A stretch of DNA of 64,000 nt, from assembly GCF_000147815.2 (NCBI RefSeq), contig NC_015957.1:3410001-3474000 (forward strand). The letters run 5' to 3'. The DNA comes from Streptomyces violaceusniger Tu 4113 (GTDB taxonomy: Bacteria; Actinomycetota; Actinomycetes; Streptomycetales; Streptomycetaceae). Shown piece after piece: positions 1 to 9,500 of this stretch (its first letter is position 1; each line of letters opens with the position of its first letter). A program made the translations under genes and the position numbers. Below the pieces are notes generated by a model, which saw only the letters and a list, made by a program, of their open reading frames with translations, did not search any database and was not told the DNA's origin.

Positions 1-714
1 GCCTACTGGCCACTGGTGGGCTGGGAGGGCAGCGACGACTGGGCGCTGCTGCGCTACGACTCCGCGGGCCACCGCACCGGAATCCTCGACCAGGGCGACT
101 GGCGCGCCACGCCGTGGCAGCGGCTGATGACGGCGCCCGAGCACACCGGGCCCGTCGACCCCGTCCCCACCTGGCGCATGCTCGCCACCGACCACGGCGA
201 CCAGGTGCAGTCGCTGATCGAGCGGACGCACGGCGACTGGGATCCGGGCGCCTACAAGGCCGCCTGCCCCGACGGGTTGCGGCTGATCGGCCTCGGCCAC
301 GCCGCCGGGCGCGGACTGTGCACCGACACCGGCGCCGACGACCCGCGCGCCCCCGGCACCGCCCATACGGTCGTCACGGACGAGCGGTATGTGCCCGCCG
401 GTGGCGACTGGGCCTCCGGCTACACCAAGTTCCAGTGCCCCTCGGACCAGTTCCTGATCGGCTACAGCCGCCGCGGCGGCCGGGTGTCCGCCGCGCTGTG
501 CGCCCCGGCCCGCACCCCGCTCGGCACCACGGGACGCACCGTGTGGTTCGACCGGTCCGACAACCGGCCCGCCGACGCCGCCGGGGGCGACTTCGCCCAC
601 GGCGCCTACAAGGGCCAGTGCGCGGCCGACGAGTACGCCGCCGGGATCGCCTTCACCACGCGGGTGGGCAGCGCCGGGGGCCCGGACGCGCTGCTGTGCC
701 GCCGGCTGTCCTGA
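1..714 (+). CDS. Partial cysteine-repeat protein, probably secreted (3' end)
   Basis: The frame is open from the first base, so the gene starts before the window and only about 237 C-terminal residues are seen. Three related segments follow one another, each with a GDW or GDF start, an aromatic/Gly-Tyr core and two cysteines: HGDWDPGAYKAACPDG, GDWASGYTKFQCPSD and GDFAHGAYKGQCAADEY, each followed about 20 residues later by a second Cys (GLC, ALC, LLC). The regular Cys pairs suggest three small disulfide-closed modules and therefore an extracellular protein, perhaps carbohydrate-binding. No catalytic motif is visible and I do not recognise the family. It ends about 110 bp before an ABC transporter operon and need not be related to it. 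Confidence 0.75.
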   Translation, partial: AYWPLVGWEGSDDWALLRYDSAGHRTGILDQGDWRATPWQRLMTAPEHTGPVDPVPTWRMLATDHGDQVQSLIERTHGDWDPGAYKAACPDGLRLIGLGHAAGRGLCTDTGADDPRAPGTAHTVVTDERYVPAGGDWASGYTKFQCPSDQFLIGYSRRGGRVSAALCAPARTPLGTTGRTVWFDRSDNRPADAAGGDFAHGAYKGQCAADEYAAGIAFTTRVGSAGGPDALLCRRLS

Positions 715-748
715 GTCCGCCAGTCGTTCCGCGACCCTTGCCCGAATC

Positions 749-761
749 TGACGGTCCGTCA
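749..761. promoter_or_regulatory. 13-bp palindrome, candidate operator of the ABC operon
   Basis: TGACGGTCCGTCA is a perfect palindrome with 6-bp arms around a central T. It lies 65 bp upstream of the GTG of the ATPase gene, inside the only intergenic gap before that operon. A regulator site or promoter element is inferred from position and symmetry only. Confidence 0.35.
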
Positions 762-826
762 TATCGTGAGGTGGTGCGCGCAGCCGTCGTCGCACGACAC
801 CCGCCGAACCGGATCAGGAGTTACGG

Positions 827-1654
827 GTGGAGCCGCACACCACACCCGGGACCGCGCCGAAAGTACGTGCCCGCGCGGTGACCCGCACCTTCGGGCACGG
901 AACCCGGCAGGTGCACGCCCTCGGACCACTCGACATGGACATCCAGCACGGGGAGTTCTGCTGCATCGTCGGCCCGTCCGGATGCGGCAAGTCCACGTTC
1001 CTGCGCATCGTCGCCGGACTCGTCCGCCCCAGCGGCGGTGAGGTCGAGCTGCGTGCGGGCCGGCGCCATCCGGCCGCGATGATCCCGCAGGACTACGGGA
1101 TCTACGACTGGAAGACCGTGCTGGCCAACGTCCGCTTCGGCCTCGATGTGCAGCGCGTGCCACGCAAGGCCGCCGACGCGCGGGCCAGGGACTGGCTCCA
1201 CCGGCTCGGTCTGGCCGACTTCGCCGACGCCTACCCCGCCACCCTGTCGGGCGGGATGCGGCAGCGGGTGGCGATCGCTCGCGCGCTCGCGGTGGAGCCG
1301 GAGGTGCTGCTGCTGGACGAACCGTTCGCCGCGCTCGACGCCCAGTTGCGCACCATCCTCCAGGACGAGCTGCTCGCGGTCTGCCAGGCGACCCGTACCA
1401 CCGCGCTGTTCGTCACCCACAGCCTGGAGGAGGCGATCGTGCTCGGGGACCGGGTGGTGGTGATGTCGGCCAGGCCCGGCAGGGTGATCGCCGAACGCCA
1501 CCCGCCGTTCGACCGCCCGCGCACCGGGGCGATGCGCCGCGCTCCCCGGTTCGCCGCGCTGCAGTCCGAGTTGTGGGAGCTGCTGCGCGATGAGGTCCAG
1601 CGGGCCGGGGCCGGTGCCGCCGCCCCGGCGGACCCGGTGGGGAAGCCCTCATGA
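827..1654 (+). CDS. ABC transporter ATP-binding protein, nitrate/sulfonate/taurine type
   Basis: A 275-residue ATPase that would energise import from the cytoplasmic face. Walker A is GPSGCGKST (about residues 48-56), the ABC signature is LSGGMRQR (about 140), Walker B is LLLLDEPFAAL (about 160) and the H-loop is VTHSLEEA. The short length and overall form match the SsuB/TauB/NrtD group, which imports small anionic or sulfur/nitrogen compounds together with an NMT1/THI5-like binding protein. The GTG start is preceded by CAGGAG. The stop overlaps the permease start as ATGA, so the two are translationally coupled. The substrate cannot be read from the sequence; the neighbouring secreted amidase may hint at an amide-type nitrogen source, but that is inference. 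Confidence 0.9.
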   Translation: MEPHTTPGTAPKVRARAVTRTFGHGTRQVHALGPLDMDIQHGEFCCIVGPSGCGKSTFLRIVAGLVRPSGGEVELRAGRRHPAAMIPQDYGIYDWKTVLANVRFGLDVQRVPRKAADARARDWLHRLGLADFADAYPATLSGGMRQRVAIARALAVEPEVLLLDEPFAALDAQLRTILQDELLAVCQATRTTALFVTHSLEEAIVLGDRVVVMSARPGRVIAERHPPFDRPRTGAMRRAPRFAALQSELWELLRDEVQRAGAGAAAPADPVGKPS

Positions 1655-2556
1655 AGGGCGAGAGCACGGCCGCCTCGACCCGGACCGCCCGGCCCGGTGC
1701 GGCGGACGGCGGGCCCGCCGAGACCGTGCTGGTGAGGCGCCCCGGACCGGGGGAGCGCGATCCCGTCCGCGCCCACCGGCGGCGCCGCGGCATCGAGCTG
1801 GCCCTCGCCCTCGCCGTCCCCTCCGCGCTGATCCTGCTGTGGCAGCTCGCCGCGGATCAGCACTGGATCGACTCGCGCATCTACCCCGCGCCGTCCACCA
1901 TCGCGGCGGACGGCTGGCGGCGCGCCGCCGACGGCAAGCTGTGGCCGGACGTATGGGCCACGCTCCAGCGGGTGGTCGCCGGGTATGCGCTCGGCACGGC
2001 CGCGGGCTATCTCTTCGGGCTGGTGATGGGCGCGCTGCGGATGGTCCGCGCCGCGCTGGAACCGCTGCTCGACGCCCTGTACGTGGTGCCCAAGCTCGCG
2101 CTGCTCCCCGTGTTCCTCAATATGTTCGGCCTCGGTGAGGGCCCTCAGATCGCGCTCGTCGCGACCACCGTCTTCTTCTTCGTATGGATCTCCACGATGG
2201 CCGCCGTGATGGGCGTCGCCGAGGGCTACCGGGAGGCCGGGCAGGTGTTCGGCGCCGGTCCCTGGCAGATGTTCCGCCACGTCCTGCTGCCCGCCTCGCT
2301 GCCGCAGGTCCTGGTCGGCATGCGGGTCGCGTCCGGAGTGGCGGTGCTGGTCATCGTCGCCTCCGAGCAGATCGCCGCGAACGACGGCCTCGGCCATCTG
2401 ATCTTCGACTCGCGGACGCTGTTCCAGAACGACGTGATGTTCGTCGGCATCGTCTGCGTGGCCGTGCTCGGCGTGGTCTTCTCCGAACTCGTCCGCTTCA
2501 TCGGCCGTCGGCTCACTCCCTGGGCGCCACGGGACCGCGGCCGGCCCCGGCCCTGA
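1651..2556 (+). CDS. ABC transporter permease, SsuC/TauC/NrtB type
   Basis: A 301-residue inner-membrane permease that should pair as a homodimer with the preceding ATPase. About six hydrophobic segments are visible after a roughly 60-residue charged N-terminus (LALALAVPSALILLWQLAA is the first). The cytoplasmic EAA loop that contacts the ATPase reads EGYREAGQVFGAGPWQMF and is followed by a conserved LPASLPQVLVGMR stretch, as in the BPD_transp_1 family. The start codon lies inside the end of the ATPase gene (ATGA overlap). The binding-protein gene begins 43 bp downstream, giving the usual ATPase-permease-binding protein order. Confidence 0.9.
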   Translation: MKGESTAASTRTARPGAADGGPAETVLVRRPGPGERDPVRAHRRRRGIELALALAVPSALILLWQLAADQHWIDSRIYPAPSTIAADGWRRAADGKLWPDVWATLQRVVAGYALGTAAGYLFGLVMGALRMVRAALEPLLDALYVVPKLALLPVFLNMFGLGEGPQIALVATTVFFFVWISTMAAVMGVAEGYREAGQVFGAGPWQMFRHVLLPASLPQVLVGMRVASGVAVLVIVASEQIAANDGLGHLIFDSRTLFQNDVMFVGIVCVAVLGVVFSELVRFIGRRLTPWAPRDRGRPRP

Positions 2557-2599
2557 CCCTCACCCCGGCTCCGACCCCCAGCCCCGGAAGGCGACACCC

Positions 2600-3747
2600 A
2601 TGGCCCGGAGACCCTCCCTCGCCCGCGCCCTGATCACGGGCGTGACCCTGTTCGGCGTCCTCGGCTCCCTCGCCGCCTGCGACGCCCAGACCTCGGGGTC
2701 GGCGCGCTCCGGCACACCGGGCAAGCCCCGCCCCATCACCCCCGTCGCGGGCTGCGCCAAGGGCTGGACCGACCCCGCCGACGCCTCCGCCGCCCGCGCG
2801 CCCGCCCGGTGCGCGCCCGGCGCGCCCGCGCCGAAGCCGCTGAAGAAGAAGACGAAGATCGTCGTCTCCGCCAGCACGCTGACCGCCGAGTACCTCGCGC
2901 CCCTGCGGATCGGCATGGAGAAGGGCGAGTTCGGCAAGGAGAAGCTCGACGTCGAACTGAAGCTGCTGCCCACCCCGGACGCGCTGCCGCTGCTCGCCAA
3001 GGGCGATATCGACGTCCAGTACGCGGCGCCGGAGGCCGCCGTGCTCAACGGCATCCGCCAGGGGTTCGCCATTCGCTGGGTCGCCGGCAACTTCACCCCC
3101 GCGCCCGGCTCCAAGAGCGGATTCTGGGCCAGGCTGAAACCGGGGGAGACGGCGGGCGAGGTCAGCCTCAAGGACCGCACGGTCGGCACGCTCATCGGCA
3201 AGGGCTCGGTCATCATGTACCCGATGGAGAAGGTGCTCGCCGCGCATCAGGCCGACGTGGACAGCGTCCGCTTCCAGCAGCTCGGCCCGGCCGAGGTCCT
3301 CACCTCGCTGAAGAACGGCGGAGTGGACGCGGCATGGCTGCTCGACCCGGTGTGGCGCCAGGTGGACGGCGCTACGCCTTCCTCGGTGGCCAGCCGCGCG
3401 GCGAACCGCTCGGCGGGCTGCTGTTCGGCCCCGATCTGCTGACCGGGGACCCGGACGCGGGGGTGGCGTTCCTGCGCGCCTACATCCGCACCGTCAACAC
3501 CTACTTCGCCGGGGACTACAAGAAGGACAAGGCGTTCCTCGACGACCTCGGCGAAGCGCTCAAGACCGAGCCGGACACACTGGCCGCCGTGCCGTCGCTG
3601 CGCATGGACTGGGAGATCCGCGCGGGCACGGTGGACCGGCTGCAGAAGGCGTACGCCACCGCCGGGGTGGTCGAGGGCGACTCCCTGCCCGAGGACGAGG
3701 TCGTGGACCGCTCGTTCTACGCGGAGGCGGTCGGCCACAAGCCCTAG
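2600..3747 (+). pseudogene. ABC transporter substrate-binding lipoprotein, frameshifted
   Basis: This should be the extracellular binding protein of the importer (NMT1/THI5-like SsuA/TauA fold). The N-terminus is a lipoprotein signal with lipobox LAAC near residue 26, followed by a Pro-rich linker and then KTKIVVSASTLTAEYLAP, typical of the first lobe. The reading frame breaks at about 3370: up to WRQVDG it is in one frame, and from RYAFLGGQPRGEPLGG to the stop at 3747 it continues in the -1 frame. Adding one C in the GGCGCTACG stretch restores D-G-R-Y-A-F-L and a full-length protein of about 382 residues. This is either a real single-base deletion or a sequencing error; nothing else in the gene is decayed. 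Confidence 0.8.
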
Positions 3748-3768
3748 GCCCTCCTTTCCGGCCCGGCG

Positions 3769-3788
3769 GCGCGGGCACGCGCCCGCGC
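3769..3788 (+). terminator. Hairpin after the ABC importer operon
   Basis: GCGCGGGC and GCCCGCGC form a perfect 8-bp stem with a 4-base loop, 22 bp after the binding-protein stop. There is no T-run, which is usual for Streptomyces terminators. Confidence 0.45.
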
Positions 3789-3891
3789 GGCGGGAGAGGA
3801 AACGGGGAACGGCGACGCGAAAGGCCCTTGCGCCGGGCCGCCGGCCTATAGTGCGCTGACCTCCATGAGGAGCATGAGGGGCATGAGGGGC

Positions 3892-5466
3892 ATGAGCGTC
3901 ATGAGGAAGCGGAGCCTGGCCACGCTGAGCGCCACCCTGGTCGTGGGCTCGCTCTGCGCGGGCGCGCCGCAACCGCGGGCGGAGGCCGCCGACTCCGGCG
4001 GCGGCGCCGATTCGTCCACCGGACTCGGGGTCGATCTCGACACGGTGACGATCCCCGAACTCCAGGCGCGCATGGCGGACGGCTCGCTGACCTCGTCGGC
4101 GCTGACCAGCACCTACCTGCGGCGGATCAGGGCCATCGACCCCACGATCCACGCGGTGCTGCGCACCGACCCGACCGCCCCGCGGCAGGCGGCCGCCAGC
4201 GACGCCAGGCACCGGCACGGCGCCACCCGTGGCCCGCTCGACGGCATCCCCGTCCTGCTCAAGGACAACGTGAACACCCGCGGCCTGCCCACGACCGCCG
4301 GATCGCTGGCACTGGCCGGCAGCCCGCCGGACACGGATGCCGCCCTGGTGACGCGACTGCGTGACGCGGGGGCGGTGATCCTCGGCAAGACCAACCTGTC
4401 CGAGTGGGCCAACTTCCGCGCCGCGAAGCCGACATCGGGGTGGTCGGCCGTGGGCGGGCAGACCAACAACCCCTACGTACTGGACCGGAACCCATGCGGA
4501 TCGTCCGCCGGTTCGGGCGCCGCGCTCGCCGCGTCGCTGGCACAGGTGGCGATCGGTACCGAGACGGACGGCTCCATCGTGTGCCCGGCCGGGATGAACG
4601 GGGTGGTGGGCCACAAGCCCAGCCTCGGCCTCGTCAGCCAGGCCGGCGTGGTCCCGATCTCCGCCGAGCAGGACACCGCCGGGCCCATGGCGCGCAATGT
4701 GATCGACACCGCGCTCACCTTCTCGGTGCTCAGCGGCGGCCGCACCGCGGAGGGGCTGACCAACCCCGGCGCGCTGCGCGGCAAACGGATCGGTCTGTGG
4801 CGGCTGCCCTCGCTCGGCCCGGAGGTGGACGCCGTGATGACCCGGACCGCGAAGCGACTGCGTACCGCGGGAGCCGAGGTCGTCGAGGTGACGCCGCCGT
4901 ATCAGCGGCGGCTGGCCGAGCTCGAATTCCCCGCGCTGCTCAGCGAGTTCCACCGGGACATCGACGCCTACCTCGCCACCCGCGAGGGGCCGCGCAACCT
5001 CGCCGAACTGATCGAATTCAACCGCACCCACCCGGCGGAGCAGACCTGCTTCGCAGGCCAGGAGCTGTTCGAGCAGGCCCTCGCCGCGCCTGCCACCACC
5101 GACCCGGAATACCGGGCCATGCGCGCCGAGTTGAAGGATCTCTCCCGGCGTTCCATCGACGAGACCATGGCCACCCACCACCTGGACGCCATCGCCTCGC
5201 CGACCAACCCGCCCGCCTGGACGACCGACTGCGCGCGGGGCGACAACGACGTGATCCCGTCCTCGACGCCCGCGGCGGTGGCCGGATATCCCTCCCTGTC
5301 GGTGCCCGCCGGGTTCGTGGACGAGCTGCCCGTGGGCCTGCTCCTGATGGCCGGTGACCACGAGGACACCGAGCTTCTCTCGCTGGGCGCCGCGGCTGAG
5401 CGGCGACTTCACGCCTGGCGGGCGCCGCGCTACCTGCCGTCGGTGGGAACCGGCGCCTCCCGCTGA
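3892..5466 (+). CDS. Secreted amidase (amidase signature family)
   Basis: An amide-hydrolysing enzyme of the Ser-Ser-Lys amidase-signature family. The catalytic Lys is in PVLLKDNVNTRG, the cis-Ser in the glycine-rich PCGSSAGSGAALAASL and the nucleophile Ser in TETDGSIVCPAG, so the triad is complete. A signal peptide (MRKRSLATLSATLVVGSLCAG, cleavage likely near AEA) sends it outside the cell. The start is ambiguous: five in-frame ATGs occur between 3865 and 3901, spaced 9 bp apart with GAGG repeats between them. I chose 3892; 3901 would place the positive signal-peptide end directly at the N-terminus. The length of about 525 residues is normal. The substrate is unknown; homologues act on peptide amides, aryl amides or aminoacyl compounds. 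Confidence 0.88.
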   Translation: MSVMRKRSLATLSATLVVGSLCAGAPQPRAEAADSGGGADSSTGLGVDLDTVTIPELQARMADGSLTSSALTSTYLRRIRAIDPTIHAVLRTDPTAPRQAAASDARHRHGATRGPLDGIPVLLKDNVNTRGLPTTAGSLALAGSPPDTDAALVTRLRDAGAVILGKTNLSEWANFRAAKPTSGWSAVGGQTNNPYVLDRNPCGSSAGSGAALAASLAQVAIGTETDGSIVCPAGMNGVVGHKPSLGLVSQAGVVPISAEQDTAGPMARNVIDTALTFSVLSGGRTAEGLTNPGALRGKRIGLWRLPSLGPEVDAVMTRTAKRLRTAGAEVVEVTPPYQRRLAELEFPALLSEFHRDIDAYLATREGPRNLAELIEFNRTHPAEQTCFAGQELFEQALAAPATTDPEYRAMRAELKDLSRRSIDETMATHHLDAIASPTNPPAWTTDCARGDNDVIPSSTPAAVAGYPSLSVPAGFVDELPVGLLLMAGDHEDTELLSLGAAAERRLHAWRAPRYLPSVGTGASR

Positions 5467-5481
5467 GCGGTCCGGCCATGA

Positions 5482-5510
5482 CGTCCGGCCCCCGGGACAT
5501 GGGCCGGACG
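5482..5510 (+). terminator. Strong hairpin after the amidase gene
   Basis: A perfect 10-bp GC stem (CGTCCGGCCC / GGGCCGGACG) with a 9-base loop begins 16 bp after the amidase stop. It probably ends that transcript. Confidence 0.6.
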
Positions 5511-5610
5511 CCACCGTTCACCGACGAGATCGCGACATCTTCCGCCGCATCCGAACGCGCGTCGGAAAGTCTGTCCCAATGGCCATGGATTCTCGCGCTA
5601 GTGTGCGCGC

Positions 5611-6552
5611 GTGAGCCTTCATGTCGTCATAGGATTCGGGCCCGCCGGAGCGGCCACCGCTCGGCTGCTGGCCGAAAAGGGCCATTCGGTACGGGTCGTC
5701 ACCACATCGGGCCGAAGCCCGGAGCCGGGCATCGAGCATGTCGCGCTGGACGCGACGGACAGCGCACGACTGACCGAGGCCGCGCAGGGCGCGGCCGCCA
5801 TCTATAGCTGCGCCGCACCGCCCTACCACCGCTGGGCGAGCGACTGGCCGCCGCTGGCCTCGTCGCTCTGCGCGGCGGCCGAGGCGACCGGGGCCGTCCT
5901 GGTCGTCCTGGGCAACCTCTACGGGTACGGCCCGGTCGACGGCCCCATGACCGAGGAGCTGCCGCTCGCGGCGACCGGCACCAAGGGGCGGGTACGCGCC
6001 GCCGGGTGGGAGCAGGCGCGGGACCTCCATGAGCAAGGCCGGATCAAGGCGGTCGAGGTACGGGCGTCGGACTTCTTCGGGCCCGGAGTGACCGACGGCG
6101 GGCACCTGGCCGCGCGGGTCATGCCAAAGGTGCTGCGCGGCAAGCCGGTCTCCTCGCTCGGGGACCCGGACACCCCGCACAGTTGGAGCTATATCCCCGA
6201 CGTGGCCGCCGCCCTGGCCGAGGTCGCGGGCGAGGAGCGGGCCTGGGGTCGGGCCTGGCACGTACCGACCGCGCCCGCGCGGTCCACCCGGGAGATGGTC
6301 GACCGCCTCGCCACACAGGCGGAAACCGGGCCGGTCGCGGTGCGCAGGCTGCCGTCCGCCGTGCTCGGTCTCGCCTCGCTGGTCTCCCCGCTGCTGCGTG
6401 AACTGAAGGAGGTCCGCTACCAGTTCGACCGTCCCTTCGTCGTGGACGCGAGCGCCTACGAAGCCGCGTTCGCGGTGCGCGCCACCCCCGTCGACGAGCA
6501 GGTCGAGGCGACGGTCGAGTGGTGGCGTGAGCGTCTGTCCACCGCCGGGTGA
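5611..6552 (+). CDS. NAD(P)-binding epimerase/reductase-like protein (extended SDR)
   Basis: A 313-residue Rossmann protein. The N-terminus HVVIGFGPAGAATARLL is the glycine-rich nucleotide-binding turn, and the body matches NAD-dependent epimerase/dehydratase-like proteins (VVLGNLYGYGPVDG, then EVRASDFFGPGV). The classical catalytic YxxxK is not evident, so it may be atypical or non-catalytic. The GTG start lies 145 bp after the amidase. Its stop codon overlaps the GTG of the ketosynthase-AONS fusion (GTGA), so the two are translationally coupled and probably act in one pathway, perhaps reducing or rearranging the amino-ketone that the fusion should release. That role is inferred from the overlap. 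Confidence 0.8.
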   Translation: MSLHVVIGFGPAGAATARLLAEKGHSVRVVTTSGRSPEPGIEHVALDATDSARLTEAAQGAAAIYSCAAPPYHRWASDWPPLASSLCAAAEATGAVLVVLGNLYGYGPVDGPMTEELPLAATGTKGRVRAAGWEQARDLHEQGRIKAVEVRASDFFGPGVTDGGHLAARVMPKVLRGKPVSSLGDPDTPHSWSYIPDVAAALAEVAGEERAWGRAWHVPTAPARSTREMVDRLATQAETGPVAVRRLPSAVLGLASLVSPLLRELKEVRYQFDRPFVVDASAYEAAFAVRATPVDEQVEATVEWWRERLSTAG

Positions 6553-9500
6553 CATCTGTGACAGCGAAGGGATCCCAAGTGGGTTCAGCGGGAACGCGGC
6601 GTGATGACGTCGCGATCGTGGGAATGGCCTGCCGGTTCCCGGGGGCACGTAACGTCAACCAGTACTGGCGGCTCCTCAACGAGCCGCGGGCGCAGTTCAC
6701 AGCCGTCCCCGACTCGCGGTGGCGCACCGCCACCTTCCTCAGCGACAACTTACGCGACTCGTCCTCGGCCTATACGGACACCATGGCCCTGCTGCCGGAT
6801 GTGGGCCACTTCGACGCGGCGCACTACGGCATCCCGCCACGGCGGGCCAGATCGATGGATCCGCAGGGCCGACTGCTGATCGACCTGGCCCGGGAGGCCA
6901 TCCAGGACGCCGGATGGGAAGCCGAGGGCTTCGACCGCGAGGAGACCTCGGTGATCACGGCGCTCACCGAGAGCGGCTACCGCCAACTCAGCACCATGCA
7001 GATCCGGATGCGCCAGCTCACCGGCGGCGAGTTCGGGGCGCGGGCGAGCGACCCCCGGTGGCCGGAGGCGGTCCGCGCGGTGGACGGGCTGCACGGCTCC
7101 TCGGTGGCCGGGCTGCTGCTCAACATGGGGCCGAACACGGTCAGTTCGGTCTTCGATCTGCACGGCGAGAGCTATGCGCTGGACTCGGCGTGCTCCGGTG
7201 GACTCATGGCCGTGGCCAACGCCGTGTTCGCGCTGCGCGCGGGCCGGTGCCGGATCGCGCTCGCGGGCGGCGCCCAGTTGATCCTCGCCCCGGACCTGCT
7301 GGTGGGGCTGTGCCGGATCGGCGCCATCTCGCGCAGCGGCAGATGCCTGCCGTTCGGCGCGGAGGCCGACGGCTTCGTCCTGGGGGAGGGCGCCGGGGTC
7401 CTGGCGCTGCGCCCGCTGGCCGACGCGCTGGCCGCCGGTGACCGGGTCTACGCGGTGATCCGGGGCGTGGGCACGGCCAACGACGGGACCGTGCAGGGCG
7501 GCATGCACCCCCAGGCGGCCGGTCAGCTCAGGGCCCTGCGCCGGGCCTACCGCGACGCGGACCTGGCCCCGGACACGGTGGGATACCTCGAGGCGCACGG
7601 CACCGGGACCACGGTCGGCGATCCGGTCGAGGTCGGTGTTCTGCGGGAACTGCGGGGCGAGCGGGGCGCACCGGCCTTCCTCGGCGCGGTGAAGGCGGTG
7701 GTCGGGCACGCGCTCAACGCCGCGGGGATCGCCGGACTCGTCAAGACGGTGCTGGCCGTGCACCGGGGGGTGATACCGCCGCAGCCGGACTTCGACCTGG
7801 CCGACCGCTCCGGACTCGACGCCGCGCGGCTGACCATCCCGACGAAGCCGACCGGCTGGCCCGAGCCCGGGCAGCCGCGCCGGGCAGGCGTGAGCGCCTT
7901 CGGCTTCGGCGGCACCGGTGTCCATCTGGTGGTGGAGGAGTACGCCACGGCACCGGCCGGCCCCGCACCGGACGGCGGGCCGCGTCTGCTGGTGCTCAGC
8001 GCCCGCGACCGGGCCGGGCTGGCCCGTTACGCCCGGGAGCTGGCACACACCCTCGCCGAGGACCGGCCGCCGCTGGCCGGGGTGGCGGACACCCTGGCCC
8101 GCCGGGCTCCCCTCGCCGAACGCCTCGCCCTGGTGGCGGAGGACGCCGCCGACGCCGCCACCAGGCTGACCGCGGCGGCCGAGGCCGTGGCGGCCGGCCG
8201 CACCGGAGATCTCGGGGCCGGGCTGGTGGCCGGTACGGTGCCACCCGGTGAGCTGCCGGAGGCCGCCGTACCGGAGCCGGGCTCGCTGCCCGCCGACGCG
8301 CACTCGGCCGCACTGGCCCAGCTCGCACAGCGCGCGGTCACCGGCGCGGCGCTTCGCCCGCTGAGGGAGCGCATACCCCCCATCACCCTGCCGCCGAGCC
8401 CGCTCGCCCCGCGCCACCACTGGGTGGTGGACGAGTCGGCACGCGCTCCCGAGGAAGAGGACACCGCCCACGCCCTCGGGGCCGTGGGGGAGGGCCGGAC
8501 CGGGCCGGTGGGCTCGCCCGCGGCGGGGCGGGGCGGCGGGGCGTCCGCCGGGTCCATCGTGCTCGAAGAGCTGTCGCGGACCGGCGTCTTCCCGCTCGCC
8601 GATCTGACCGAGCGGATGCGGTTGGTGACCGACCTCGGCTTCGACTCCCTGATGCTGCAGGAGCTGGAGGTCAACATCGGCAAGCGGATACCGGGATTCC
8701 GCACCGAGGAGATCTTCTCGCCCGACCTCACCGTGGAACGGCTCGTCGCGCTGGTCGATCCGCACCTCGCGCACGAGCCGGCCGCCGGTGCGCCGCTGCC
8801 CCAGCAGACGCCGGCGGACTGGGACGCGGCGAGTGCCTGCGCCGATGACTTCCCCGAGGTGCGGCAGTTCGAGGAGCGCTTGAGCGCGATCGTCGGCAGT
8901 GGCGCGGACTTCCCCTATTTCCGGGTCCATCAGGGCAACATCCGCGACACGACCGTGATCGACGGACGGCCGTATCTGTCCTTCGGCAGCTACAACTACC
9001 TGGGGCTCTCCGGCCATCCGGCGGTCAACGAGGCCGTGCACCGGGCGGTGGACCGGTACGGCACCTCGGTCTCCGCGAGCCGGGTGCTCTCCGGCGAACG
9101 GGAGCTGACCGTACGGCTGGAGCGGGCGCTCGCCGATTTCCTCGGCGTCCCGGACTGCCTGGCGCTGGTCAGCGGCCACGCCACCAATGTCACCGCGATA
9201 GGGCATCTCGTCGGCGCGCGGGACCTCGTGGTGCACGACGCGCTCGCCCACGACAGCATCCTCCAGGGCTGCGCCTTGTCCGGGGCGGCGCGGCGCCCGT
9301 TCCCGCACAACGACATCGACGGGCTGGAGGACGCGCTGCGGCGCAACCGGTCCCGCTTCAGACGGGTGCTGATCGCCGTCGAGGGCGCCTACAGCATGGA
9401 CGGCGATCTGGTCGACCTGCCCGCCGTGATCGAGCTGAAGCGGCGCTACGGCGCGCTGCTGATGGTCGATGAGGCGCACAGCATCGGCACCGTGGGCGAA

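Noticed and set aside
3247..5514. A 755-residue antisense frame over the binding protein and amidase
   Set aside because: It has no recognisable motif and covers a fully conserved amidase on the other strand.
7960..8440. An acyltransferase domain between KS and ACP of the fusion
   Set aside because: The stretch is too short and has no GHSxGE or AFHS motif; only linker-like sequence is seen.
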